A stretch of 64,000 nt of DNA. Source: Advenella sp. S44 (lineage in GTDB: Bacteria > Pseudomonadota > Gammaproteobacteria > Burkholderiales > Burkholderiaceae_B). Positions 27,815 through 37,133 of the stretch are shown here, in pieces; the first letter of the stretch is position 1, and every line of letters starts with the position of its first letter. A program made the position numbers and the translations under genes. The notes beneath the pieces were generated by a model that was given only the letters and a program-made list of their open reading frames with translations, had not been told where the DNA came from and ran no database searches. Where the stretch lies: positions 1,302,001 through 1,366,000 of the forward strand of contig NZ_NEXS01000003.1 of assembly GCF_002810445.1 (NCBI RefSeq). Direction: 5' to 3'.

Positions 27815-30022
27815 ATGAAGTTGAAAGTATTGGCAACGGCTCTGGCACTTCTGGCTACTTCGGCCTGCGTATATGCCGACTCTGAAGCGCTGAACCGTAT
27901 TGAGCGGCTTGAGCAGTCTCAATCCACGCAGCAATTGCTGGTCCAGAACAACGGCGCTTCGACCGATGCGGCAAAGGCGCCGGTCTCGCTGAAAAAACCC
28001 GAGAAAAAGGCCCTGGAGCCCACCGTGGACCAGGCCAAGGCGGCTATTATTGTCGCCAATATCCTGACGCGCTTTGAGTATGACAAGAAACCGCTGGACG
28101 AAAAAATGTCCCAGGCGGTATTCAAGGAATACCTCAAGATGATGGATCCGGCCAAGTTGTATTTGCTCAAGTCAGATATCGATGAATTTGAGCCAGTGCG
28201 CCAGAATATCCACTCAATGCTGATGACCGGCCGCCTGGCGCCGGCATTCGCAATGTTTGAAAAATATCGGGATCGGGTCGAGCAGCGCTTCGATCATGCG
28301 CTTGCCTTGCTGGACAAGCCCTTTGACTTTGATGTTGAAGAGACCTTCAATCTGGATCGTAAGAATGCCGAATGGGCAATTTCCGATGATCAGATCAATG
28401 ACCTGTGGCGCAAGCGTATCAAGAACGATTATTTGCGCCTGAAGCTAGCCGGCAGCAAAGACAGCGTTATTGTCGAAAAGCTCAAGAAGCGCTACATAAA
28501 CAACCGCAACCAGATCATGCGCATGAATGGCGAAGACGTTGCCGAAATGTTCCTGAATGCCTACGGCAACAGCACCGACCCACATACGTCATATTATAGC
28601 CCCAGCTCTGCAAAAAATTTCGATGTGCAGATCAGCCTGTCGGTTGATGGCATCGGCGCCGTATTGCAAAAACGCGATGAGTACGGCCAGATTCGCGAAG
28701 TCGTGCCAGGCGGGCCTGCCGCCAAATCGGGCAAGCTCAATCCAGGCGATCGCATTGTGGCTGTAGGCCAGGGCGAGTCCGGGCCAATGGAAGATGTGGT
28801 TGACTGGCGCCTGGATGATATTGTCAAACTGATTCGCGGCAAGCGTGGCACCACCGTGCGCATTGAAATTATTCCGGCCGAAAGGGGCATGGAAGGCAAG
28901 CACACCACAGTATCCATTGTGCGCCAGAAGGTCACGATGGAGGACCAGGCTGCGCGTTACCGTATTTTTGAAGCGGGCACCGACGGTGCGAAACGTAAAG
29001 TCGGTATTATCACCATTCCCAGTTTTTATGAAGACTTTGATGCGAAAGCGCGTGGCGAAACCAGTTACAAAAGCCTGACCCGGGACGTCCGCGTTATTCT
29101 TGAAAAACTGGAAAAAGAAGGGGTTGATGGGGTGTTGCTTGACCTGCGCAACAACGGCGGCGGTTCGCTTAGCGAGGCGGCCAATCTGAGTGGTCTGTTC
29201 CTGGGTGGCCCCAACCCGATTGTGCAGGTAAGTTCGGCAGAAGGAACGATTTCCAACGTGCGCAGTGCAACAGGGAAAATCGTCTGGAACAAGCCGGTTG
29301 GCGTGATGGTCAATCGGATCTCTGCCTCTGCGTCGGAAATTTTTGCGGCGGTCATGCAGGATTATGGTCGTGGCGTGGTCATTGGCGATCCCACCTGGGG
29401 TAAGGGTTCCGTGCAAACCATTCGCGGTCTGGACGAGTTTTTGCGTCGGCACGAAGGCGAGGAGCTCGGTTCGCTGAAATGGACGATTCAGAAATTTTTC
29501 CGAGTCAATGGCAGCTCGACGCAGGAAAAAGGCGTGGTGCCCGATGTCGTGTTTCCATCAGCCTTTGACCCGAACGAGATGGGTGAATCCAGTTATGAGA
29601 ACGCCATGCCGTGGAGCAAGATTGAGCCCACCCGGTATAGCGGTTATGACTCGCTGGCAAAGACAATCGGGCCGCTAAAAACCAAGCATGAACAGCGCAC
29701 GCAGCAATCAGAAAGCTGGAAACTTTTGCTGGACGAGCTGGCATATGCGCGCAAAACCTCCAACAGGAAAGTCATCTCCTTGCGGTATGCCACGCGCCTG
29801 CAAGAGCGTGAAAAAATGTCCGAGGAACAGGCTCAGTTCGAAGAACGCCGTAAAAAGTTGGGCGAGTCCGACGTCAATTCGTTCCGGCTTGATGATGGCC
29901 TGGCGGCTGGCGAGGGTAACCTGACCCAGGAGCTGGCCGAGGAGAAAAAGCGCAAGGAAAGTCTCGATATTGCGATCAAGGAGGCTGCCAATATTGTGGC
30001 CGACCTGGCTAACCGGAAATAG
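27815..30022 (+). CDS. prc: C-terminal processing protease Prc (Tsp)
   Basis: 735 residues from the ATG at 27815, which puts a signal peptide at residue 1 (MKLKVLATALALLATSACVYA); an in-frame TTG at 27800 is less likely. An N-terminal helical domain is followed by a PDZ domain (about 255-330, VDGIGAVLQ, GGPAAKSGKLNPGDRI) and the S41 protease fold. The nucleophile Ser lies in SASASEIF and the base Lys in GDPTWGKGSVQT. The long C-terminal extension is that of Tsp/Prc. In E. coli it degrades ssrA-tagged and other periplasmic proteins and trims PBP3; a tmRNA gene lies in this same window. Confidence 0.96.
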   Translation: MKLKVLATALALLATSACVYADSEALNRIERLEQSQSTQQLLVQNNGASTDAAKAPVSLKKPEKKALEPTVDQAKAAIIVANILTRFEYDKKPLDEKMSQAVFKEYLKMMDPAKLYLLKSDIDEFEPVRQNIHSMLMTGRLAPAFAMFEKYRDRVEQRFDHALALLDKPFDFDVEETFNLDRKNAEWAISDDQINDLWRKRIKNDYLRLKLAGSKDSVIVEKLKKRYINNRNQIMRMNGEDVAEMFLNAYGNSTDPHTSYYSPSSAKNFDVQISLSVDGIGAVLQKRDEYGQIREVVPGGPAAKSGKLNPGDRIVAVGQGESGPMEDVVDWRLDDIVKLIRGKRGTTVRIEIIPAERGMEGKHTTVSIVRQKVTMEDQAARYRIFEAGTDGAKRKVGIITIPSFYEDFDAKARGETSYKSLTRDVRVILEKLEKEGVDGVLLDLRNNGGGSLSEAANLSGLFLGGPNPIVQVSSAEGTISNVRSATGKIVWNKPVGVMVNRISASASEIFAAVMQDYGRGVVIGDPTWGKGSVQTIRGLDEFLRRHEGEELGSLKWTIQKFFRVNGSSTQEKGVVPDVVFPSAFDPNEMGESSYENAMPWSKIEPTRYSGYDSLAKTIGPLKTKHEQRTQQSESWKLLLDELAYARKTSNRKVISLRYATRLQEREKMSEEQAQFEERRKKLGESDVNSFRLDDGLAAGEGNLTQELAEEKKRKESLDIAIKEAANIVADLANRK

Positions 30023-30063
30023 TGCGCCGTCGCGCCAGGATATAACACCGACTAATAGTCCCC

Positions 30064-30101
30064 AACAGACATATCGCATTTACCCATACGATATGTCTGT
30101 T
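30064..30101 (+). terminator. 13-bp inverted repeat after prc
   Basis: AACAGACATATCG at 30064 pairs perfectly with CGATATGTCTGTT ending at 30101; the loop is 12 bases and four T close it (30100-30103). It begins 41 bases after the prc stop and looks like a rho-independent terminator. Its 3' arm contains the most upstream plausible ATG of the next gene. Confidence 0.6.
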
Positions 30102-31298
30102 TTGCAATCGAGCAGGCAAATACCCGTGCTGATTTCGTTTACAAAGTTGATGCAGTGTGCACTCCTTGCGGTTACGCTAAGTATCTTTTACACAGGCGTC
30201 ACCCGTGCCCAGGAGCGATCGGAACGTCCGGCGCTGACCGTGACGGTCCAGCCCGTCCATGCGGGCCAGATGACGCCAGGTTTTGGCGCGACCGGCAATG
30301 TTCGCGCCTGGCATGACGCCAGTGTCAGCGCACAGACCAATGGCCTTCGCCTTAAGGCGCTATATGCCGATGTCGGGGACCGAGTCAAAGCAGGCCAGGT
30401 TCTGGCCGAGTTCGAAGACACCTCCAGTCGTGGCGACCTGACCCAGGCTCAGGCCCGCTTGCGCCAGGCCCAGGCATCGCTGGATACGGCCAAGCGCAAT
30501 GCAGACCGCATCCGGAAAATCCGACATAGCGGCGCCATCAGTCAGTCCGAGGTTGACCAGGCGTTGTCTGGCGAAAAGAACGCCATGGCAGATGTGACAG
30601 CGGCCCAGGCGGCACTGCAAACGCAAATTCAGCGAACTTCATACACCAAACTGCTCGCGCCATCAGACGGCATTATCTCGATCCGTAATGCCGTGATCGG
30701 CGCTGTGGTCAATCCTGGCCAGGAGATATTTCATCTGGTGGTCGACAATCGGCTGGAGTGGCAGGCGCAAGTGAGCGCACGCAATCTTATGCTGGTGCAC
30801 GAAGGCATGCCAGTCCAGGTGTACCTGCCGGATGGGCGAGGCGTAGCGGGCAGGGTGCGGCAGATCGGGCCCACGCTGGAGGAGCAGACACGCCAGGGCA
30901 TTGTCTATGTTGACGTTGATCCGGATCCGCAGCTGCGTGCAGGGATGTTCCTGCGCGGCAGATTTGCGCTGGCGCCAAGGCCGGGCCTGAGCGTGCCGCG
31001 TCAGGCACTGGTACTGCGCGATGGATTCAATTTCGTCTTTGTCCTGAAGGCAGATAACAAGGTGACGCAAACCAAGGTCACACTTGGCAGCGGCGCCAAC
31101 AATCAGGTAGAGGTTATCGAGGGCCTGCGCGAAGGCGACCGGGTCGTCACGCAGGGCGCAGCGTTTCTGAACGACCAGGATACCGTCCGGGTCGTGGATC
31201 AGGGCGACATGGGGGCCTCGGACTCACCCCGCGGCAACGCTTCGGATAGTTCGCAGGATAGTCAGGCGCAGCCTGGTGCCGATCGCGTCGGGAACTGA
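30093..31298 (+). CDS. RND efflux periplasmic adaptor (membrane fusion protein)
   Basis: 401 residues from 30093; the start is uncertain because that ATG lies inside the preceding hairpin and has no Shine-Dalgarno (GTG 30126 and ATG 30150 are alternatives). An export signal ends near TGVTRA. The HlyD fold follows: a lipoyl half 'LYADVGDRVKAGQVLAEFED', a coiled coil (about 120-170, QAQARLRQAQASLDTAKRNA), the second lipoyl half 'LLAPSDGIISIRNA', and beta-barrel and membrane-proximal domains to about residue 370. The C-terminus is a polar tail. It links the RND pump to an outer membrane channel; no channel gene is adjacent. Two bases separate it from the pump gene. Confidence 0.93.
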   Translation: MSVLQSSRQIPVLISFTKLMQCALLAVTLSIFYTGVTRAQERSERPALTVTVQPVHAGQMTPGFGATGNVRAWHDASVSAQTNGLRLKALYADVGDRVKAGQVLAEFEDTSSRGDLTQAQARLRQAQASLDTAKRNADRIRKIRHSGAISQSEVDQALSGEKNAMADVTAAQAALQTQIQRTSYTKLLAPSDGIISIRNAVIGAVVNPGQEIFHLVVDNRLEWQAQVSARNLMLVHEGMPVQVYLPDGRGVAGRVRQIGPTLEEQTRQGIVYVDVDPDPQLRAGMFLRGRFALAPRPGLSVPRQALVLRDGFNFVFVLKADNKVTQTKVTLGSGANNQVEVIEGLREGDRVVTQGAAFLNDQDTVRVVDQGDMGASDSPRGNASDSSQDSQAQPGADRVGN

Positions 31299-31300
31299 GC

Positions 31301-34300
31301 ATGAACGTTTCAGCGTGGTCAATAAAAAATCCGCTGCCAGCCTGCATGCTGTTCGTGCTGTTGACCCTGATGGGGCTGTATGCGTTCCATTCCATGCGGA
31401 TCCAGAACTTCCCCGATATTGATCTGCCTACCGTGGTTGTCACTACGGTACTGGAAGGGGCAACGCCAAGCCAGCTTGAGAATGACGTTGCCCGCAAGAT
31501 TGAGGATAACCTGGCAACCGTGCAGGGTATTGATCATGTCTTTAGCACCTTGCAGGACGGGGTCGCCACCATCACCGCGCAATTTGAGCTCGAAAAACCC
31601 ATACAGGAAGCGGTAGACGAGGTGCGCTCATCGGTGGCATCCGTGCGCAATGAGTTGCCGGCCAATACGCAGGAACCCATTGTGACCAAACTGGATCTGG
31701 CAGAGCAGCCGATCCTGGCGTTCACCGTCAGTTCGACTCGTCGCGATGAAACCGATTTGTCCTGGCTGGTGGACAACACGATTGCCCGCAAATTGTTAAC
31801 CGTTTCCGGCGTCGGCAAGGTCAGCCGGGTTGGCGGGCGTGATCGCCAGGTCCGGGTAGATGTGGATCCTGTGTTGCTGCAGGGATTGGGTGCAACGGTT
31901 GCCGACGTTTCAAGGCAGCTTAAATCCGTGCAACAGGAGCAGTCTGGCGGCAAAGCCGAACTGGGCCTGCAGAAGCAGCCCATCCGCACGCTTGGCGCTG
32001 TAAAAAGCGCCGCACAGCTTGAAGACCTGCGCATTCCGCTGGCGAACGGAAAAGCCATTACATTGGGCGAAGTGGCCACTGTCCGCGACAGTTTTGCCGA
32101 TCCGGTCACTGCGGCTTTTCTGGATGGCAAGCCGGTGGTCGCTTTTGAAGTCGCTCGCAGTCGCGGTGCCGGAGAGGTGGATGTCGGGCGCGGCGTGATG
32201 CAAGCCCTTGACCAAATTAAGTCGCAGTACCCGGACCTCACATTCAAGACGGCCTTCGATATGGTGGAGCCGGTGCAGGACGAATATGACGGCGCCATGC
32301 ACATGCTGTATGAGGGTGCGTTGCTGGCGGTATTTGCGGTGTGGCTGTTTCTGCGAGATGTGCGGGCGACGCTGGTGTCGGCGGTCGCGTTGCCGTTGTC
32401 CATCATCCCGGCATTTGTCGGCATGTATTTCCTGGGCTTTACGATCAACGGCGTCACCTTGCTTGCCTTGTCCCTGGTTGTCGGCATTCTGGTGGACGAT
32501 GCGATTGTCGAAGTCGAAAATATTGTGCGCCACCTGCAGTCGGGAAAATCTCCCTATCGTGCGGCGATGGAGGCTGCCGACGAAATCGGTCTGGCGGTCG
32601 TGGCCACGACTTTTACTCTGATTGCGGTGTTTCTGCCTACGGCTTTTATGAGCGGCATCGCCGGCAAATTTTTCAAGCAGTTTGGCTGGACGGCCGCGAT
32701 TGCTGTGTTTGCCTCGCTGGTCGTTGCCCGAATGCTCACGCCAATGATGTGCGCTTACATTCTGAAGCCCAGTAAAAAGGCGCCCAAAGATCCTGGGTGG
32801 ATGACGTTTTATTTGAAGTGGGTAGACCGCTCTTTGCATCATCGCTGGATCACGGTGTTGATTGCCGGTCTGTTTTTTATCGGTTCGATTGTCGTTATTC
32901 CGCTGCTGCCAACCGGATTCATGCCGGCTGACGATATGTCGCAAACTCAGGTCTATGTGGAAATGCAGCCCGGAACACCCTTGACAGAAACCGAGAAAAC
33001 AGCCGAGCGGGCGCGTCGACTGATTATGGAGAACCCTTCGGTACAATCGGTGTATACCAGTATCGGCGGTGGGGCGGCTGGCGGCGATCCATTCGCCGGC
33101 GGACAGACCCAGGAAGAGCGCAAGGCCACGCTGACTGTGCTGTTGAAGCCGCGCGCAGAACGGCCGGTAAAGCAGGAGATTGAAGCGGATATCCGCCAGC
33201 GTCTGCAGGTTATTCCCGGCGTGCGTCTCAAGGTGGGCCTGGGCGGATCGGGTGAAAAATATATGCTGGTGCTCTCAAGCGAGCAGCCTGACGTCCTGAT
33301 GCAGACGGCGCTGGCAGTGGGCCGAGAGTTGCGCACGATAGCGGGGATCGGCAATATTTCCTCGTCCGCCAGCCTGGTGCGCCCGGAAATAGAAGTACAT
33401 CCGCGGTTTGAGGATGCTGCGCAGCTCGGTGTGACCAGCGCTGCCATGGCCGATACCCTGCGGGTTGCGACAGCCGGCGACTTCGAGGTCTCGCTTTCCA
33501 AGCTCAATCTGGACCAGCGCCAGATTCCGATCGTTGTCGCGCTTGAAAAGTGGGCCATTCAGGATCTGGACTTTATCGAGAATCTGCGTGTGCCGGGTGC
33601 CAATGGCCCGGTGCCGCTCAGTAGCGTGGCCGATGTGCGTCTGGGCGGAGGGCCGGCGGTTATCAATCGCTATGACCGAGCACGAAATATTACGTTTGAA
33701 ATTGAACTTTCGGGTGTCGCATTGGGCGACATCGTCAAACAGGTTAAACGGCTGTCTTCCATGAAAACATTGCCGGCGAGTGTATCGGTGATCGATATTG
33801 GTGATGCCGAAGTCATGGAAGAATTGTTCGAAAGTTTCGGGCTGGCCATTATTATTGGCATCGTTTGTATTTATATCGTATTGGTCCTGCTGTTCAAGCA
33901 GTTTCTCCAGCCTTTGACCATTCTTGCGGCCTTGCCGCTCTCACTGGGCGGCGCCTTCATTGGCTTGTTGCTTGCGCATAAAAGCTTCTCCATGCCGTCG
34001 CTGATCGGCCTGATTATGTTGATGGGTATCGCAACCAAGAATTCAATTCTGCTGGTCGAGTATGCCATCCTGGCGATCAAAGAGAAGGGAATGACCCGCC
34101 TGGAGGCGCTGCGCGATGCCTGCCATAAGCGTGCCCGTCCCATCTTGATGACAACGCTTGCCATGGGCGCTGGCATGATGCCACTGGCGGTGGGTTGGGG
34201 CACGGCCGATCCGGCATTTCGATCTCCCATGGCAATCGCCGTGCTGGGGGGACTGATCACGTCGACATTCCTGAGCCTGCTTATCATTCCTGCTGTGTTT

Positions 34301-34369
34301 CTGATCGTCGACGATGTGAGTGCGTTTTTTCGGCGTCATACGGGTAAGCTATTCAATGATCCGGAGTGA
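31301..34369 (+). CDS. RND multidrug efflux transporter (HAE1 type)
   Basis: 1022 residues, the full AcrB-type length with 12 membrane helices. The proton-relay aspartates are in VVGILVDDAIVEVEN (TM4) and the Lys is in MGIATKNSILLVEYA (TM10). Two large periplasmic loops are present. The N-terminus NVSAWSIKNPLPACMLFV puts it near the HAE1 proteins paired with a stand-alone adaptor (VexF/YerP-like) rather than AcrB itself. It exports hydrophobic or amphipathic compounds using the proton gradient. It is the second gene of a two-gene operon. No local TetR-type repressor is present. Confidence 0.95.
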   Translation: MNVSAWSIKNPLPACMLFVLLTLMGLYAFHSMRIQNFPDIDLPTVVVTTVLEGATPSQLENDVARKIEDNLATVQGIDHVFSTLQDGVATITAQFELEKPIQEAVDEVRSSVASVRNELPANTQEPIVTKLDLAEQPILAFTVSSTRRDETDLSWLVDNTIARKLLTVSGVGKVSRVGGRDRQVRVDVDPVLLQGLGATVADVSRQLKSVQQEQSGGKAELGLQKQPIRTLGAVKSAAQLEDLRIPLANGKAITLGEVATVRDSFADPVTAAFLDGKPVVAFEVARSRGAGEVDVGRGVMQALDQIKSQYPDLTFKTAFDMVEPVQDEYDGAMHMLYEGALLAVFAVWLFLRDVRATLVSAVALPLSIIPAFVGMYFLGFTINGVTLLALSLVVGILVDDAIVEVENIVRHLQSGKSPYRAAMEAADEIGLAVVATTFTLIAVFLPTAFMSGIAGKFFKQFGWTAAIAVFASLVVARMLTPMMCAYILKPSKKAPKDPGWMTFYLKWVDRSLHHRWITVLIAGLFFIGSIVVIPLLPTGFMPADDMSQTQVYVEMQPGTPLTETEKTAERARRLIMENPSVQSVYTSIGGGAAGGDPFAGGQTQEERKATLTVLLKPRAERPVKQEIEADIRQRLQVIPGVRLKVGLGGSGEKYMLVLSSEQPDVLMQTALAVGRELRTIAGIGNISSSASLVRPEIEVHPRFEDAAQLGVTSAAMADTLRVATAGDFEVSLSKLNLDQRQIPIVVALEKWAIQDLDFIENLRVPGANGPVPLSSVADVRLGGGPAVINRYDRARNITFEIELSGVALGDIVKQVKRLSSMKTLPASVSVIDIGDAEVMEELFESFGLAIIIGIVCIYIVLVLLFKQFLQPLTILAALPLSLGGAFIGLLLAHKSFSMPSLIGLIMLMGIATKNSILLVEYAILAIKEKGMTRLEALRDACHKRARPILMTTLAMGAGMMPLAVGWGTADPAFRSPMAIAVLGGLITSTFLSLLIIPAVFLIVDDVSAFFRRHTGKLFNDPE

Positions 34370-34462
34370 AGCACGGCGACTGCGGTAGGGGAGCGATCCG
34401 GGCAGGAGCACTATGTACCGCCATGGTAGCTGAAGAAGTGCTGAGCAAAAAATGATCTCAGG

Positions 34463-34543
34463 CACGGATATCGTCGGGCGGGGAGATGGTCGGGCAGGGA
34501 TACGACCTACCACGGATATGACTGGGCTTGGATATGGTCGAGC
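34463..34543. repeat. Four imperfect repeats upstream of rfbD
   Basis: Units resembling CGGATAT(C/G)GTCGGGC occur at 34463-34479, 34482-34495, 34511-34527 and 34530-34543. They are imperfect and in one orientation. The stretch 34370-34588 holds no other supported feature. Confidence 0.4.
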
Positions 34544-34588
34544 ATAAATGTGGATCCGCCCAGGTTGCGTCAACAGAGTGAGTCCGTC

Positions 34589-35563
34589 ATGAAAATTGTG
34601 CTGTATGGTAAAAGCGGTCAACTGGGCCAGGCATTGTTGCCGGCCATGGCGCGGCTTGGGCGCATAATAGCGCCCGATTTACATTACCGGGCAAGCGGCA
34701 CAGCCAGCCACTGCGTGATTGATCGGAGTGAGCGGGTGGATTTGCGTGCACCTTCGCCCGTCGATTTTCGCAATCCCGCGCAAGTGTTTGAAAGTACGCT
34801 GGCCCTGGCACCCGACGTGATTGTCAATGCAGCGGCGTATACGGCCGTGGATCAGGCCGAACAGGATCGGGCCTGCGCCATGCGTGTCAACGCTGATTCG
34901 CCTGCCGCGCTGGCGCACGCCGCAGCACAGTGTGGTGCTTTGCTGATCCATTATTCCAGCGATTACGTTTTTGATGGAATGGGAAGCAAGCCCTGGCTCG
35001 AGACCGATATTGCCCGACCCTTGAATGTTTATGGACAGAGCAAGTTGGCTGGAGATCTGGCCATCATGCGCAGCGGCTGCAGGCATCTGATTTTTCGCAC
35101 CAGTTGGCTATACGCCTGCCAGGGCCGCAGTTTTCTTCAGCAAATGATGCGTCTGGCCCAGACCTGCGACACCTTGCGCGTGGTAAATGATCAGGTCGGC
35201 GCGCCCACCAGTGCGGGGCTGCTTGCACAAATTACCGCCGCCGTGATTGATATATACAATTGCAGTTCCGCTACGATGCCAGACGGGCTGTATCATGTGG
35301 CGGCTGGCGGTCAAACCAGTTGGTTTGACTATGCTTGCCATATCTTTGCACGAATGCGGGCTAACGGGTGTAATCTGGCGCTTGACCGTGTTGTGCCGGT
35401 CAGTACACAGGAATACGGCAGCCCTGTCCGCCGGCCCCTGAACAGCAGGCTGGATACCGGCAAGTTCACTCACGCCTTCGGTGTCTCATTGCCTGGCTGG
35501 CAACAGGAGGTTGGCGCGACAGTGGATGCGCTGTGTCAGCGTGTCAATAATGGATCTCCGTAA
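34589..35563 (+). CDS. rfbD: dTDP-4-dehydrorhamnose reductase RfbD/RmlD
   Basis: 324 residues from the ATG at 34589 (MKIVLYGKSGQLGQAL); the frame is open to 34550 but the Rossmann GxxGQLG loop then falls at the usual N-terminal position. The catalytic pair Tyr-xxx-Lys is seen as NVYGQSKLAGD, and the substrate loop as SSDYVFDG. It reduces dTDP-4-keto-L-rhamnose to dTDP-L-rhamnose with NAD(P)H, the last step of precursor synthesis for O-antigen or other glycans. The partner genes rfbA, rfbB and rfbC are not in the window. Confidence 0.93.
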   Translation: MKIVLYGKSGQLGQALLPAMARLGRIIAPDLHYRASGTASHCVIDRSERVDLRAPSPVDFRNPAQVFESTLALAPDVIVNAAAYTAVDQAEQDRACAMRVNADSPAALAHAAAQCGALLIHYSSDYVFDGMGSKPWLETDIARPLNVYGQSKLAGDLAIMRSGCRHLIFRTSWLYACQGRSFLQQMMRLAQTCDTLRVVNDQVGAPTSAGLLAQITAAVIDIYNCSSATMPDGLYHVAAGGQTSWFDYACHIFARMRANGCNLALDRVVPVSTQEYGSPVRRPLNSRLDTGKFTHAFGVSLPGWQQEVGATVDALCQRVNNGSP

Positions 35564-35570
35564 GGGGGGG

Positions 35571-36350
35571 TCACTGACCAGTAACGTTGGGTTTGAGGTC
35601 ATAAAATATCTTGCCCGCGTCTATGAACTTGTAAAGCATGCTCGGAACCGAGACCGCCTGCCCTTGCTCGTTCAACTCATGCATGGCCTGCAGCATCTGT
35701 TGCAGTAATGCGATAAACGATGGCACCAGCTCGGCATCCATACTCCAGTACTTGTTCGAAAACTGCAGCGCCAGCGCGCCCGTCGCATTGGCGGCCAGTG
35801 TGGCGTTGGGGAACACGTAACGGCCCTTCGCGTTGTCGCTAAAGTGGACGGTATCGGCTGGCGGCGCAAGCAATTGCACACCGGGTGAGATTTTGAATAC
35901 GCGATTAAATGATTTATACAGATCATGATGCTGACCGACTTGCAAAAACCACATCAGGCACGTCAGCTCGCTGAAAGAGGCAATGGCCTGACTGCTGCGC
36001 AATTGTCGGTCCAGCCGCTGGATTTGTTCGTTACCCGAATAACTCATCAGGTAATCCACGTGTTCAATCAGGGCATTATGCTGGGGCTGGGACAGAGGAT
36101 AGGCAGAATACTCGACCAGCGCGATACGGGATCCGGGCGCATGCGTGTTGATGCTGTAGATGGTGGCCATCAGATTGTCATAGCTTGGGACTGACTGGCC
36201 CGACCCGTCTGAGGTATTTGACGAGGCGCTCGCACCGTTGCAGGCAGCCTTGTTGTCATTGTTGGCGGTGTCGCGGCCCGAGATCTCGGTATAAGGGGCA
36301 TTGGTGGCGCTGGTAATAATGAAAAGCGCGTTTGTGCTAGTATCTGTCAT
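35571..36350 (-). CDS. Hypothetical protein, 259 residues
   Basis: No family was recognised. The N-terminus ALFIITSATNAPY followed by a helix DNLMATIYSINTHAPG and a strand RIALVEYSAYP reads like the first beta-alpha-beta of a Rossmann-like fold, as in some glycosyltransferases, but no catalytic DxD or other motif is visible. A Asn/Ser/Asp-rich insertion (about residues 30-55, NNDNKAACNGASASSNTSD) interrupts it. It has no signal or membrane segment. It converges with rfbD (7-base gap), which would suit a glycan role but is not proof. Its start codon is 157 bases from the divergent DUF1415 gene. Confidence 0.7.
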   Translation of the reverse strand: MTDTSTNALFIITSATNAPYTEISGRDTANNDNKAACNGASASSNTSDGSGQSVPSYDNLMATIYSINTHAPGSRIALVEYSAYPLSQPQHNALIEHVDYLMSYSGNEQIQRLDRQLRSSQAIASFSELTCLMWFLQVGQHHDLYKSFNRVFKISPGVQLLAPPADTVHFSDNAKGRYVFPNATLAANATGALALQFSNKYWSMDAELVPSFIALLQQMLQAMHELNEQGQAVSVPSMLYKFIDAGKIFYDLKPNVTGQ

Positions 36351-36507
36351 GAGTAAGGGCCCGGGCGCAATTGCCGGAAAATAATGCCAAGTAAACCGGC
36401 TATTTTAACAAGTTAAGCGCAGCTGGCGGCCCTAACTGCCACGGCCGGCAAATGTCGCTGCGCTCGGACCTGCCGGTGCCGTTACCTGAAATCTTTTATT
36501 ATTAGTT

Positions 36508-37059
36508 ATGAACGACAACAGCCTGATTGAAAATCGCGTGCGCCGATGGATTGAAAAAGCCGTCATCGGACTCAATTTATGTCCTTTCGCCAAAAGCGTC
36601 TATATGAAAGATCAGGTGCGGATAACGATCTGTGAGGCCCAAAATACGCAGGCGCTGACCGGCGCACTCTACGACGAGTTGCGGTTGCTCGAAGCTACCC
36701 CCGCGCAGCAGACAGACACAACGTTGTTGGTTATACCCAACATGTTCGAACAGTTTAGCGACTTTAATGATTACCTGGACATCGCCGATGCGGTACTGGA
36801 TGAACTGGAGCTTGTCGGAGAAATACAGCTTGCCAGTTTTCATCCTTTATACCAGTTTGCCGACACCGAGCCCGACGATGTGGATAACTACACTAACCGT
36901 GCCCCATATCCGATCCTGCATCTTTTGCGCGAAGACAGCCTGGATAAGGCAGCGGCGCAGTATCCCGATGCCAGTGTGATCTTTGAGCGAAATATCGCTG
37001 TGGTGCGCGAGCTGGGTCATGACGGATGGTGCCGGCTTTTGCGGGATGAGCAGAAGTAA
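36508..37059 (+). CDS. DUF1415 family protein
   Basis: 183 residues, the whole family length. The opening 'VRRWIEKAVIGLNLCPFAK' at about residue 11, the 'LASFHPLYQFADTEPDDVDNYTNRAPYPILHLLREDSL' segment at about 112 (only parts cited here: ASFHP.YQFA and NRAPYPILHLLRE) and the final IFERNI..VRELG are conserved in DUF1415. The biochemical role is unknown. It ends 75 bases before the tmRNA gene and is probably monocistronic. Confidence 0.9.
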   Translation: MNDNSLIENRVRRWIEKAVIGLNLCPFAKSVYMKDQVRITICEAQNTQALTGALYDELRLLEATPAQQTDTTLLVIPNMFEQFSDFNDYLDIADAVLDELELVGEIQLASFHPLYQFADTEPDDVDNYTNRAPYPILHLLREDSLDKAAAQYPDASVIFERNIAVVRELGHDGWCRLLRDEQK

Positions 37060-37097
37060 CCCGTTGAAATACAATAGCTTTTATGTTGTCTAACGTA

Positions 37098-37127
37098 TTG
37101 CCGCGAGTCTGGGTTTTGTGGTATTAT
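37098..37127 (+). promoter_or_regulatory. Promoter candidate for tmRNA
   Basis: TTGCCG (37098-37103, 4 of 6) and TATTAT (37122-37127, 5 of 6) are separated by 18 bases. Transcription would begin about 37134, just before the acceptor piece. Confidence 0.5.
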
Positions 37128-37133
37128 GCAATC

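Noticed and set aside
34370-34588. Additional rfb genes near rfbD
   Set aside because: No frames for rfbA, rfbB or rfbC are present; rfbD stands alone.
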